Part shown: positions 21,909 to 29,879 of the stretch, piece after piece | Layout of the letters: the number at the start of each line of letters is the position of its first letter | Numbering within the stretch: position 1 is the stretch's first letter | DNA from: Bacillota bacterium | GTDB taxonomy: Bacteria; Bacillota; Clostridia; Lachnospirales; Lachnospiraceae | Direction: 5' to 3' | DNA: 29,879 nt | Assembly (NCBI GenBank): GCA_023398615.1 | Contig: JAEWSD010000148.1 | Span: forward strand, 1-29,879 | Program-made: the position numbers and the translations under genes | Notes under the pieces: model-generated | Databases searched by the model: none | Seen by the model: only the letters and a program-made list of their open reading frames with translations | What the model was told of the DNA's origin: nothing

Positions 21909-24203
21909 ATGACCATGATTAAAAAGCTACCGTATAAAAGGGTGATAGTTGCAATCGGCTCCGGCTGGCTGTCCGTGCTGCTGGCAAAATCCTCCATACC
22001 GTTGGATAATCTGTATGATACGAAGGTGATCTGGAGTCTGATATTCCCGCTCATCATAGCAATTGCGTGGGAATGGCGGTATGCCCTGATTGTCTCGGTG
22101 GCAGGCGGGACTTTTCTGATACCGTTTCTTGTTTATCCGAGGCGCGGCTACGGCAATCTGGTTTTTGCCGTGTATATCGTAATTTTTCTTGTCATGACCG
22201 GCTTAAGCGTTAATATGAATGACAAAAGGAACCGTCAGGAATTGTACCGCCTTAATCTTATCGGCAGTATAATATATACGATTCTGAATAACATACTGTA
22301 TCCGAAATTACTGCTTTTTAACGACAGTGCGGTGAATGCCTGGCGGTATATGCCGGAAACAATCATAATCATTCAGGCACTGGATAATATCATCACACTA
22401 TGCATGCTGTGTGCAATTATATCCGTTATATTAAAAATATCCTTTGTAAGAAAACTATTTGCCTTAAGACCGCTCGAAGATGGGGTATCTTCGGGCTCAT
22501 TTTTTTTAAAGACCATTATCGGGGTATTTATATTCTACCTCATAGATACAACGGTTGACCATTTATATACCTCGGTAAACGGGGTGCATATGTCCTTTTT
22601 TGTGGCCTACACCGGCGGCAATATTAAGATTCTGACCTGTGTGACGGTCGCTTTTTTTGCCTGTGATTATTTTTTTGACAGCTTCTGCAAGCGTGAGGTA
22701 GCCAAACATGAGCTGATGGAAAGTGAGGAGCGTTACCGTCTGATATATGAAAATCTGATTGATGTTTACATTGAAATTGACCCTGACGGTAATATTGACA
22801 ATGTTTCCCCATCGATTACAAAGCTTCTGGGGTATCTGCCGGAGGAAGCGATAGGCAGGAATCTTGTGGATTTCTTGTATTATGAAGAGGATAAAAATAA
22901 GATCATCAATACTCTTTATAAGAATAAATTTCTGCCAAATATTGAGGTCATCGGGCGGGGAAAAAACGGTGACAAGGTATACATACTGCTGGTAGGAAAG
23001 GTTTTAAGCAATACGATATGGAAGCGGAAGATCATTCTGATCGCCCGTAATATTACGGATTATGTATTATCCGAACACAACCGGATCGATCTGGTGGCAA
23101 ATCTGAACGCATTGTTTGAATCCTACGATGATTTTGTCTGGATTGTCTCAGGCGAGGATTTTAGTATTTTGTCCTATAATAAGAAATTTTATGATTATGT
23201 TTATGAGGTGGTAAAAAAGAAGCTTCACCATAATACAAAGGTACTGGATATCGTACGCCCCGAGATAAGGGAAACCTGGAAAGGATATCTGCATAAGGTC
23301 TTAGAGGAAGGCAGATATACGATAGAATACAACCTGGACGGAAACGGCAGAGTTTTTGAAATCTGCTTTTTCCCGATTCGCCTTTACAACACAAAGACGA
23401 ATATTGCCATAGTAGAGCGTGAGATTACGGAAAAGAAACGAATCGAAAAACAGATCCGAATGCTGAATGCCCAGCTGGAAGCCAAGGTATATGAGCGGAC
23501 GAAGGAACTGAAAGAGGCCTACCGTGATTTGGAATCCTTCAGTCATACGGTGTCCCATGAGCTAAAGACTCCGATCCGGGAGATACTTGCATACATCGAA
23601 TGCATCGAGGAGGATAATGAAGCCCTGCTGATGCAGCAAAGCAAGCAGGATATCTTTGACATAAAAAAGATATGTAATGATACGATTAATCTGGTACAGG
23701 ATATGATGTATTATTCCAAGGCGGGCTATACCATACTTAAGAATGAGGAAATGGATTTGGAGCAGCTGGTCAGGGAAAGCTTTGACAGCCTGGCACTGGC
23801 TTATGAAAATAAACAGGCGGACCTGGAGCTCTATAAGCTTCCGGCGATACGGGGAGACCGTTTTCTGATCAAACAGGCGGTTTTTAATATTATGTCAAAC
23901 AGCTTCAAATATTCTTCCAAACGGAAACAGCTTAAAATCACGGTGGGCTGTATGATGGATAAAAATGAGTACTCCTTTTATTTTCATGATAACGGAATCG
24001 GCTTCGATTACGGCCTGTCCGGCAAACTCTTCACTTTATTTGAACGTGCGCATAACCAATCGGAATATGACGGAAACGGAATCGGCCTGGCCACAGTTAA
24101 GAAGATTATTGAGCGCCACGGCGGTACGGTCGGCATTATGGGCTATTATAATAAAGGCTGTACGGTATTCATTATAATGAAACGCAGACTGGTCGGCCAT
24201 TAG
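21909..24203 (+). CDS. Membrane PAS-domain sensor histidine kinase
   Basis: A 764-residue kinase. The N-terminal 260 residues hold multiple hydrophobic segments (membrane sensor region). PAS domain 1 spans about 272-385 (ERYRLIYENLIDVYIEIDPDGNIDNVSPSITKLLGY) and a second PAS-like domain about 390-505. A short coiled coil leads into HisKA with His550 in SHTVSHELKTP. The ATPase part has the N box FNIMSNSFKYSS, G1 HDNGIGF, F box LFTLFERAH and G2 GNGIGLATVKKII. The HisKA/ATPase module resembles phytochrome-like kinases. It lies 43 bases after the response regulator, so the two are likely partners. Two in-frame ATG codons (21909, 21915) are possible starts. Confidence 0.9.
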   Translation: MTMIKKLPYKRVIVAIGSGWLSVLLAKSSIPLDNLYDTKVIWSLIFPLIIAIAWEWRYALIVSVAGGTFLIPFLVYPRRGYGNLVFAVYIVIFLVMTGLSVNMNDKRNRQELYRLNLIGSIIYTILNNILYPKLLLFNDSAVNAWRYMPETIIIIQALDNIITLCMLCAIISVILKISFVRKLFALRPLEDGVSSGSFFLKTIIGVFIFYLIDTTVDHLYTSVNGVHMSFFVAYTGGNIKILTCVTVAFFACDYFFDSFCKREVAKHELMESEERYRLIYENLIDVYIEIDPDGNIDNVSPSITKLLGYLPEEAIGRNLVDFLYYEEDKNKIINTLYKNKFLPNIEVIGRGKNGDKVYILLVGKVLSNTIWKRKIILIARNITDYVLSEHNRIDLVANLNALFESYDDFVWIVSGEDFSILSYNKKFYDYVYEVVKKKLHHNTKVLDIVRPEIRETWKGYLHKVLEEGRYTIEYNLDGNGRVFEICFFPIRLYNTKTNIAIVEREITEKKRIEKQIRMLNAQLEAKVYERTKELKEAYRDLESFSHTVSHELKTPIREILAYIECIEEDNEALLMQQSKQDIFDIKKICNDTINLVQDMMYYSKAGYTILKNEEMDLEQLVRESFDSLALAYENKQADLELYKLPAIRGDRFLIKQAVFNIMSNSFKYSSKRKQLKITVGCMMDKNEYSFYFHDNGIGFDYGLSGKLFTLFERAHNQSEYDGNGIGLATVKKIIERHGGTVGIMGYYNKGCTVFIIMKRRLVGH

Positions 24204-24241
24204 TACATCTAACATTTTACCGGGTATTACGAAAAACAATT

Positions 24242-24286
24242 CTCTGTTGGCAGACAGGAAATTTATTTATAATAAAACCAACAGAG
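24242..24286. promoter_or_regulatory. Inverted repeat enclosing a candidate urease promoter
   Basis: CTCTGTTGG (24242-24250) and CCAACAGAG (24278-24286) are exact reverse complements. Between or overlapping them lie TTGGCA (24247-24252) and a perfect TATAAT (24268-24273) with a short 15-base spacer. The right arm ends next to the ureA ribosome binding site (GGAAAGGAGG). A repressor or activator bound to the arms could act on this weakly spaced promoter; alternatively the arms form an RNA hairpin in read-through transcripts. Confidence 0.4.
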
Positions 24287-24302
24287 GAAAGGAGGATTTC
24301 GG

Positions 24303-24653
24303 ATGAAGCTTACATTAAAGGAAGAGGAAAGGCTGATTATATTTGAAATAGCGGAGATGTCCAGAAGAAGATGGCAACGGGGTGTTAAACTGAATTATAT
24401 CGAAGCAAATGCGATCATTTGCGATGAAATATTGGAACGGGCCAGGGCAGGGTCAAATAGCCTGGCGGAGGTTATAGCAATAGGCTCACAGATAATTTCG
24501 CTGGAGGATGTGATGGAAGGAACACAGATGCTGCTGCCCTTTATTCAGCTGGAAGCCCTGTTCCCGGACGGAACCAAGCTTGTCAGTATTCATGATCCGA
24601 TCCGTATTGAGAAGAAGGAAGATACCATAAAAGATTTGCTGTCAATGCAGTAG
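24303..24653 (+). CDS. ureA: Urease gamma subunit UreA
   Basis: A 116-residue structural subunit of urease. It starts with the typical MKLTLKEEERLIIFEIAEMSRRR, followed by KLNYIEANAIICDEILERARAG, LEDVMEGTQMLLPFIQLEALFPDGTKLVSIHDPI. It continues about 14 residues past the usual end of the family (RIEKKEDTIKDLLSMQ). UreA, UreB and UreC assemble as a trimer of heterotrimers in the cytoplasm. GGAAAGGAGG is just before ATG 24303. Confidence 0.95.
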   Translation: MKLTLKEEERLIIFEIAEMSRRRWQRGVKLNYIEANAIICDEILERARAGSNSLAEVIAIGSQIISLEDVMEGTQMLLPFIQLEALFPDGTKLVSIHDPIRIEKKEDTIKDLLSMQ

Positions 24654-24668
24654 AAGGCGGGTGCAAAA

Positions 24669-25040
24669 ATGAGTAAATATAAAATTGGTGATATCATTGC
24701 GGGGAAAGACGCAATTATTTTAAGTAAAGGACGAAGGACTCGGGAGATCGTTGTAATAAATACGGGAGACCGTGCGATACAGATAGGTTCGCATTACCAT
24801 TTGTTTGAAGCAAATAAGGCACTTAAGTTTGATCGGGAGATTGTATTCGGAATGCATCTGGATATTCCGGCCGGAACAGCCGCCCGCTTTGAACCGGGTA
24901 TGGGAAAGAAGGTTACCTGTGTGGAATATGCCGGTAAGCATAATGTTATGGGCTTTAACGGACTGACGATGGGCTGTGCTTTGGATGAGAATGTAAGGCG
25001 AAAGGCAATTCAAAGAGGAAAAGAACGCGGTTTTCTATAG
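24669..25040 (+). CDS. ureB: Urease beta subunit UreB
   Basis: A 123-residue urease subunit with the family core NTGDRAIQIGSHYHLFEANKALKFDRE, followed by LDIPAGTAARFEPG, KKVTCVEYAGKHNVMGFNGLTMG. The C-terminus extends past the shortest UreB proteins, similar to Gram-positive relatives. It lies 15 bases after ureA and 12 bases before ureC, so the three structural genes are co-translated. Confidence 0.95.
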   Translation: MSKYKIGDIIAGKDAIILSKGRRTREIVVINTGDRAIQIGSHYHLFEANKALKFDREIVFGMHLDIPAGTAARFEPGMGKKVTCVEYAGKHNVMGFNGLTMGCALDENVRRKAIQRGKERGFL

Positions 25041-25052
25041 GAGGATTAAAAT

Positions 25053-26768
25053 ATGGCATACAGTATGAAGCATGAGGAGTATATCAATGTCTTTGGACCC
25101 ACGGCCGGAGATAAAGTCCATCTGGCGGATACGGATTTAATCATTGAAATTGAGAAGGACTATGCGGTATACGGTGATGAGGCTATCGCGGGAGGCGGGA
25201 AATCCTGCCGTGACGGTATGGCGCAGAAGCCTGGGGTTACCGCGGAAAAGGAAGGTCTTGATCTGGTTATTACCAATGTGATCATTCTTGATCCGATACT
25301 TGGAGTAATTAAGGGAGATATCGGGGTCAGAGACGGTATCATTGTCGGGATAGGAAAGGCGGGAAATCCTGATACTATGGATATAACACCGGGACTGGTT
25401 ATCTGCCCGGAGACGGAGATTATTGCGGGAGATTGCGGCACGATTGTTACGGCGGGAGGAATCGATGTTCACGTACATTTTGAATCTCCGCATCAGGCCT
25501 GGGAAGCATTGAGCAACGGCCTTACAACTATGATCGGAGGCGGCTGCGGGGCAAAGACCTTAAGTATCGAAGCGCCGGGAGCCTTTAATCTGAAGAATAT
25601 GATCGAATCCTTTGAAAATGTTCCGGTGAATATCGGTCAGTTGGCAAGAGGTAATTCCTGCCTTCCGGAAGCAATCATCCATCAGGCACAAAACGGCTGT
25701 ATCGGAATGAAGATTCATGAAGACTGGGCGGCAACTCCGGTGGTAATTGACACCTGCCTTAAGGTGGCGGATGAAATGGATTTCTCGGTACAGATACATA
25801 CGGATACCCTGAATGAATCCGGTTTTGTCGAAAGTACGATCGATGCCATTAATGGAAGAACGATGCATGCATACCATACGGAGGGAGCGGGAGGAGGACA
25901 TGCGCCGGATATCATTAAGATCTGCGGTGAGCCTAATATTCTTCCCTCTTCCACGAACCCGACAAATCCCTATACGGTCAACACGGTAGATGAGCATCTG
26001 GATATGATTATGGTTGCCCATCATTTGAATCCAAAGGTTCCGGAGGATGTAGCCTTTGCGGATTCCAGAATCCGCAGCCAGACCATTGCAGCCGAGGATG
26101 TTCTGCATGATATGGGAGCTATCAGCATGCTGGGCTCTGATTCCCAGGGGATGGGACACATCGGAGAATCTGTACTTCGTACCTGGCAGCTGGCCTCCAA
26201 GATGAAAAAGCAGCGGGGACCGCTGCCGGAGGAAACCGGAGATAACGATAATCAGCGTGTGCTGCGCTATCTGGCAAAATATACAATTAATCCCGCGATT
26301 ACCTTCGGCATTGATGAATATGTAGGTTCCCTTCAGCCAGGGCGTCTTGCCGACATTATTGTCTGGAAGAATACCTTTTTCGGAACAAAGCCCGAGATGG
26401 TCATAAAAGCCGGATTTTTAGCCTGGGCTCCCTGCGGCGATGCAAATGCCTCCGTCGCTTGGGCAGAACCACTGATTTATAAAGCACAGTACGGCGGTTT
26501 CGGCGGTTGTCCGAATACCTTGTCAAAGGTGTTTGTTACCAAAGCGGCAATTGAAGACGGACTTAAAGATCGCCTGAAAGTATCGGGAGATAAGCTGCTT
26601 CCGGTTAAGAATACAAGACGTATAGGCAAAAAGGATATGATCCGCAATGCTTACTGCCCGAAGATCGAGGTTGATCCGGAAACCTATGAGGTATATGCGG
26701 ACAGGAAACTGATTATCTGTGACCCGATTGAGGAAGTATGTCTGGGACAAAAATATTATTTCAGATAG
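25053..26768 (+). CDS. ureC: Urease alpha (catalytic) subunit UreC, flap Cys replaced by Ala
   Basis: A 571-residue subunit hydrolysing urea to ammonia and carbamate at a dinickel centre. All nickel ligands are present: His140 and His142 (DVHVHF), the carbamylated Lys220 (KIHEDW), His249 (IHTDTLNE), His275 (AYHTEGAGGGHAPD) and Asp363 (GSDSQG); catalytic His222 and His323 are also kept. The mobile-flap sequence, normally MVCHHL, is MVAHHL: Ala322 replaces the conserved Cys (Cys319 in Klebsiella). Other differences near the active site are DSQGMGH in place of DSQAMGR, FESPHQAW after the HVH motif, and a loop after GGG (162-164) three residues shorter than in Klebsiella UreC. It is probably active, but it is a divergent urease. 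AGGAGG is well placed before ATG 25053. Confidence 0.95.
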   Translation: MAYSMKHEEYINVFGPTAGDKVHLADTDLIIEIEKDYAVYGDEAIAGGGKSCRDGMAQKPGVTAEKEGLDLVITNVIILDPILGVIKGDIGVRDGIIVGIGKAGNPDTMDITPGLVICPETEIIAGDCGTIVTAGGIDVHVHFESPHQAWEALSNGLTTMIGGGCGAKTLSIEAPGAFNLKNMIESFENVPVNIGQLARGNSCLPEAIIHQAQNGCIGMKIHEDWAATPVVIDTCLKVADEMDFSVQIHTDTLNESGFVESTIDAINGRTMHAYHTEGAGGGHAPDIIKICGEPNILPSSTNPTNPYTVNTVDEHLDMIMVAHHLNPKVPEDVAFADSRIRSQTIAAEDVLHDMGAISMLGSDSQGMGHIGESVLRTWQLASKMKKQRGPLPEETGDNDNQRVLRYLAKYTINPAITFGIDEYVGSLQPGRLADIIVWKNTFFGTKPEMVIKAGFLAWAPCGDANASVAWAEPLIYKAQYGGFGGCPNTLSKVFVTKAAIEDGLKDRLKVSGDKLLPVKNTRRIGKKDMIRNAYCPKIEVDPETYEVYADRKLIICDPIEEVCLGQKYYFR

Positions 26769-26779
26769 GAGGAAGAGGC

Positions 26780-27274
26780 ATGTTAGTGGAAAAAGTTCTT
26801 GGAAAGTATGAAAAGGGTAAGCCGGAGAACAGAATTATACACCGGGTGCTGCTGGATGAAACGGGAATGCAAAAAAGGCATCAGCGTACGTTCAGTGAAG
26901 ACGGAATGGATGTTGCAATAACCCTGAGAGACGATGAAGTACTGTCGGACGGAGATGTGCTTTATATTGACGATACGCAGATTGTAGTGGTTGAGGCCAA
27001 AGAGGAAAAAGTATTTGTTCTCCGGCCGCAGGATTACCGGCAATGGGCTAAGGCCTGTTATAATATAGGGAACATGCATCAGCATGCTTATCTGACACAG
27101 GAGGAGATTCTTGTTCCGTATGATCCTATACTGGAAACGGTAATAGGAAAGCTGAAAGTGCCATATCGCAGTGAGATGAGGAAGCTGATAGGAGAAAAAG
27201 CGAATATTTCGGCCGGCCAGCACCGGCATGCCCGCACGCACGGGCAGGTACATCACCATGAGCATGAAGTATAA
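26780..27274 (+). CDS. ureE: Urease nickel metallochaperone UreE
   Basis: A 164-residue chaperone that delivers nickel to the urease apoenzyme complex. The peptide-binding N-terminal domain (LVEKVLGKYEKG...) is followed by the metal-binding domain containing NIGNMHQHAYL, and the tail is His-rich (QHRHARTHGQVHHHEHEV). ATG 26780 follows AGGAGG (26767-26772) at eight bases; the frame is open further upstream inside ureC, but that part is not UreE-like. The His-rich tail is encoded across the start of ureF. Confidence 0.92.
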   Translation: MLVEKVLGKYEKGKPENRIIHRVLLDETGMQKRHQRTFSEDGMDVAITLRDDEVLSDGDVLYIDDTQIVVVEAKEEKVFVLRPQDYRQWAKACYNIGNMHQHAYLTQEEILVPYDPILETVIGKLKVPYRSEMRKLIGEKANISAGQHRHARTHGQVHHHEHEV

Positions 27275-27941
27275 TTTTCTGCGCCTGCTGCAGATAACCG
27301 GAGGGTTGTTTCCGGTGGGAAGCTTCCATCATTCTTTCGGTTTGGAAACCTATGTAACCCAATATGGGGTAAAAAGTGTCGGAGAGCTGAGGGAGCTCCT
27401 AGCGGCCTATCTTAAAATGTCTCTCCCTTTAGACGGCAAAGCCCTTTCCCAGGCATATGAAATAGGTCTGCAAAGAGATTCAGAGGAGTTGTGTGAATAT
27501 GACGAGAGCATTACGGCTATGCGGCTGACCCGTGAGACCAGAGAAGCAAATCTGAAAACAGGAAAGGCCTTTGTCCGTATGGTAAGGTATTGGAGCAAAG
27601 AGTTAATGAAATACTATGAACTGCTTCGGGAAAATGACAAGCTTGGAAACTACAGTGTTGTACTTGGCTATGCGGGAGGCGTCTGGCAAATGGATAAGGG
27701 AGAACTTCTTAAGGCTTTCTTATTCAATAGCCTTAACGGAATGCTTCAGGCCGGGATAAAGCTGATACCTTTGGGACAGACGGAGAGCCAGATTATGCTG
27801 ACCGGTCTTTTTCCGGCAATCGAGGAAACGGCGGAGGAAATCCTTTTGCATCCGGAAGACGGGCCGTCTAATTTTGCACCGATGCTTGATATTGCGTCCA
27901 TGCGGCATGAGACGCTTTACAGCAGATTGTATATGTCTTAA
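27258..27941 (+). CDS. ureF: Urease accessory protein UreF
   Basis: A 227-residue accessory protein that, with UreD and UreG, forms the complex activating urease. The hallmark FPVGSFHHSFGLETYV lies near the N-terminus. The most natural start is ATG 27258 (MSMKYNFLRLLQ); 27264 is also possible. The gene overlaps ureE by 17 bases and lacks a strong ribosome binding site, so translation is probably coupled to ureE. Confidence 0.9.
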   Translation: MSMKYNFLRLLQITGGLFPVGSFHHSFGLETYVTQYGVKSVGELRELLAAYLKMSLPLDGKALSQAYEIGLQRDSEELCEYDESITAMRLTRETREANLKTGKAFVRMVRYWSKELMKYYELLRENDKLGNYSVVLGYAGGVWQMDKGELLKAFLFNSLNGMLQAGIKLIPLGQTESQIMLTGLFPAIEETAEEILLHPEDGPSNFAPMLDIASMRHETLYSRLYMS

Positions 27942-27985
27942 GTAAAAAATTGCCGAAAAGTAAATTTGTGTAGCGTGGAGGTTCT

Positions 27986-28618
27986 ATGAAAAAAACGATT
28001 CGAATTGGTGTCGGCGGACCGGTCGGCTCCGGAAAGACCATGTTAATTGAAAAGCTTTGCGGGCATATGTCAAAGGATTACAGTATAGGTGTCATTACCA
28101 ATGATATTTATACCAAAGAAGACGAGATGATTCTAAATCGTGCCGGGGTTCTGGAACAGGACCGGATTATCGGGGTGGAAACCGGAGGATGTCCGCATAC
28201 TGCCGTCAGGGAAGATATTTCAATGAATATGGATGCGGTAGAAGAGCTGATGAAGCGGCATGACGATTTGGAGATTATTTTTATTGAAAGCGGCGGAGAT
28301 AACCTTGCCGCAACCTTCAGTCCGGAGTTGGTGGATGGTTTGATATTTGTAATTGATGTAAGCGAGGGTGAGAAGATACCCCGGAAAGGCGGGCCCGGCA
28401 TAACTCAGTCGGAGCTTCTGGTTATCAACAAAATCGATATTGCGGAATATGTGCATGCAAGCCTTGAAGTCATGGATCACGATGCCAGATGCATGAGAGG
28501 TACCAGGCCCTATATATTTACCGATCTTTACGATGAAATAGGATTGGATAAGGTTATTGCATGGATCAGGCATGATATGCTTTTTGAAGATATTCGGTAT
28601 GCCGGTAAAGGGATGTGA
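27986..28618 (+). CDS. ureG: Urease accessory GTPase UreG
   Basis: A 210-residue SIMIBI-class GTPase that supplies nickel and energy for urease maturation. The P-loop GPVGSGKT spans residues 11-18, TNDIYTKEDE is intact, ETGGCPH (Cys69, His71) forms the nickel-binding dimer interface, IESGGDNLAATFSPEL is the G3 region and NKID the guanine-specificity motif. GTGGAGG precedes ATG 27986, 44 bases after ureF. Confidence 0.96.
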   Translation: MKKTIRIGVGGPVGSGKTMLIEKLCGHMSKDYSIGVITNDIYTKEDEMILNRAGVLEQDRIIGVETGGCPHTAVREDISMNMDAVEELMKRHDDLEIIFIESGGDNLAATFSPELVDGLIFVIDVSEGEKIPRKGGPGITQSELLVINKIDIAEYVHASLEVMDHDARCMRGTRPYIFTDLYDEIGLDKVIAWIRHDMLFEDIRYAGKGM

Positions 28619-28631
28619 AAGGCGGAGGAAG

Positions 28632-29477
28632 ATGATATCCGGAACACAGGAGGAATTTAACGGAGTGCTCCTGCTTACCGTTGCCGAACGGGGGCAGGAG
28701 CACAGGAGCTATATCAAAAAACAGTATTATAAGCTGCCGCTGCAGGTATTACCGCCGTATGACCCGGATGGGGACGGTACATTATGTGTGTATCTGCTTA
28801 ATCCCAGCGGGGGAATCCTGCAGAATGACAGGCTGTTGATTGATGTTGAAGCGGAGGAAAATTCAAGGATCTGCATTACTACGCCTTCTTCGACCAAGCT
28901 CTATAAGATGAAGGAAGGTGAAAATGCAAGGCAGCATATTCATATACGGGCTGCAAAAGGCAGCATAATAGAATATGTTCCGGACGAAAATGTGCCGTAC
29001 CGTGATACGGATTATATTCAGACGACCGAATTTGATATTACGGAGGATACGACATTATTTGCATGGGATATCCTTAGTGCCGGGCGTATTGCCAGAGAAG
29101 AAATTTTCAGCTTCCGGCAATATATATCCAAAACCTGTATATATATTGATGGGAAGCCTGTCATGATTGACAGCACACGGGTGCGTCCGGGGGAGATGCC
29201 GGTACGGAGTAAAATCGGTATGGAAGACTTTACATTTACCGCTGTGATCTATATCTATGCAAAACAGGCCGATGAGAATTTACTGCAGAAATTAAGGGAA
29301 AGGGTTCCGCTCTATGAAACCCATAGGATAGGCTATACAAGACCGGATAATAAAGTGCTGGTCATCCGTTTGCTGGCAAAGCAGATATGGCAGCTTAAGG
29401 AGGAAATGTTTGATATCTGGAATCTCGCACGTAACCATATTCTTGGAAAATCTGCGGTGCAAATACGTAAATATTAA
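28632..29477 (+). CDS. ureD: Urease accessory protein UreD (UreH)
   Basis: A 281-residue scaffold protein that binds apo-urease and recruits UreF and UreG. Typical segments are YLLNPSGGILQNDRL, TTPSSTKLYKM and FAWDILSAGRIAREE. I chose ATG 28632, preceded by GGAGGAA, over an earlier in-frame ATG inside ureG. ureD is the last gene of the urease operon, as in several Gram-positive clusters. No clear terminator follows; a gene remnant begins directly after the stop codon. Confidence 0.92.
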   Translation: MISGTQEEFNGVLLLTVAERGQEHRSYIKKQYYKLPLQVLPPYDPDGDGTLCVYLLNPSGGILQNDRLLIDVEAEENSRICITTPSSTKLYKMKEGENARQHIHIRAAKGSIIEYVPDENVPYRDTDYIQTTEFDITEDTTLFAWDILSAGRIAREEIFSFRQYISKTCIYIDGKPVMIDSTRVRPGEMPVRSKIGMEDFTFTAVIYIYAKQADENLLQKLRERVPLYETHRIGYTRPDNKVLVIRLLAKQIWQLKEEMFDIWNLARNHILGKSAVQIRKY

Positions 29478-29702
29478 GAAGGTTCGATTGTATCGGGGGT
29501 ATTATATAGTAAAATAAGTGCAGGAGTAATCGAATATCGGGATGAACCGTATGAAATAAAATGTGATGGTTTGGAAAATAATGCGATTGCCAAGTATTAT
29601 ACGATTAATAAAGGAACATACTATTTGGAGGTTGATGCTAACTTTATTCTTGACAAGAGACCTGCTTCCTTTTTAATTAAGTCATACAATGGAGACTATT
29701 AA
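29478..29702 (+). pseudogene. C-terminal remnant of an unidentified gene lacking a start
   Basis: Directly after the ureD stop, in the same frame, an open frame runs 74 codons to TAA 29700-29702. It has no ATG or GTG codon, and its only TTG codons (29571 and further on) lack a ribosome binding site. The peptide (for example GVIEYRDEPYEIKCDGLENN and NKGTYYLEVDANF) is of ordinary protein-like composition. Its stop overlaps the ATG of the next gene, as in a normal operon, so it looks like the 3' end of a real gene whose 5' part has been lost. Low GC contrasts with the urease genes. The family is not recognised. Confidence 0.5.
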
Positions 29703-29879
29703 TGGAGAAATTATTATTTGGAATATCAGGTCTGCCGATATACAGCGGGCTGAAGAAAATGAATTATGCCGTCGGAATCGAATATATAAAGTCCATAGGA
29801 CTGGATGCTATGGAGCTTTTGTTCGTGAGAAACGTTAATGTTACGGATAATAATAAAGACTTGATATTAAAGGCGAAAC
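29702..29879 (+). CDS. Endonuclease IV-like TIM-barrel protein, 5' part
   Basis: The first 59 codons of a gene that runs off the window. The N-terminus (LLFGISGLPIYSG, IEYIKSIGLDAMELLFVRNVN) resembles endonuclease IV-like AP-endonuclease/TIM-barrel proteins of clostridia (Nfo-related), which act on abasic DNA; a sugar isomerase of the same fold cannot be excluded from this fragment. GGAG (29691-29694) lies inside the end of the preceding remnant, and the ATG overlaps its stop codon. Confidence 0.65.
   Translation, partial: MEKLLFGISGLPIYSGLKKMNYAVGIEYIKSIGLDAMELLFVRNVNVTDNNKDLILKAK

Noticed and set aside
24239..24280. Possible sigma-54 promoter suggested by TTGGCA before ureA
   Set aside because: No GC element occurs at the required -12 distance from the GG, and a TATAAT is present instead.
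25137..26159. Long open frames on the minus strand across ureC
   Set aside because: They are shadows of the strongly conserved urease gene, with no ribosome binding sites or recognisable domains.

Overview
The window looks like a chromosomal segment of an anaerobic low-to-moderate-GC Firmicute, most likely a Clostridia member of the Lachnospiraceae type. This is inferred from the strong AGGAGG ribosome binding sites, AT-rich intergenic DNA, lipoprotein-type solute-binding proteins, a YesN-type response regulator, a short type I glutamine synthetase and a gene order of ureABCEFGD. No rRNA, tRNA, CRISPR array, transposase or phage gene was seen.

Region 1 (1-586) holds the C-terminal end of a membrane protein and a gene-poor stretch with one strong hairpin. 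Region 2 (587-13162) reads as one LacI-controlled catabolic locus: a LacI-family repressor, two matching operator palindromes flanking an AT-rich promoter region, a branched-chain-amino-acid-type ABC importer (binding protein, two permeases, two ATPases), a Gfo/Idh/MocA oxidoreductase, a TIM-barrel sugar isomerase/epimerase, a PreA-like flavoprotein with two 4Fe-4S motifs, a YhcH/YjgK protein, a NanA/KDG-aldolase-like lyase, and DhaK plus DhaL. No single known pathway accounts for this set. A reasonable inference is uptake of a sugar-acid-like compound, redox and isomerase steps, cleavage to pyruvate plus a small carbonyl product, and phosphorylation of that product by DhaKL. The substrate is unknown and this is the best candidate for an undescribed pathway.

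Region 3 (13179-29477) is a nitrogen-scavenging block with visibly higher GC than its flanks in spot counts. It has a nitrilase-superfamily amidase on the minus strand, divergent from a urea/short-amide ABC importer (urtABCDE), then glnA, a response regulator and a sensor kinase, and a complete urease operon with nickel accessory genes (ureABCEFGD). Amidase and urease would release ammonia and GlnA would fix it as glutamine. Both divergent leaders carry terminator-like hairpins just upstream of the ribosome binding site, suggesting control by attenuation. The urease large subunit has Ala where the mobile-flap Cys normally sits.

Region 4 (29478-29879) begins with a start-less C-terminal gene remnant immediately after the ureD stop, overlapping the start of an endonuclease IV-like gene that runs off the window. 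This suggests that region 3 may have been inserted here or joined by a deletion.
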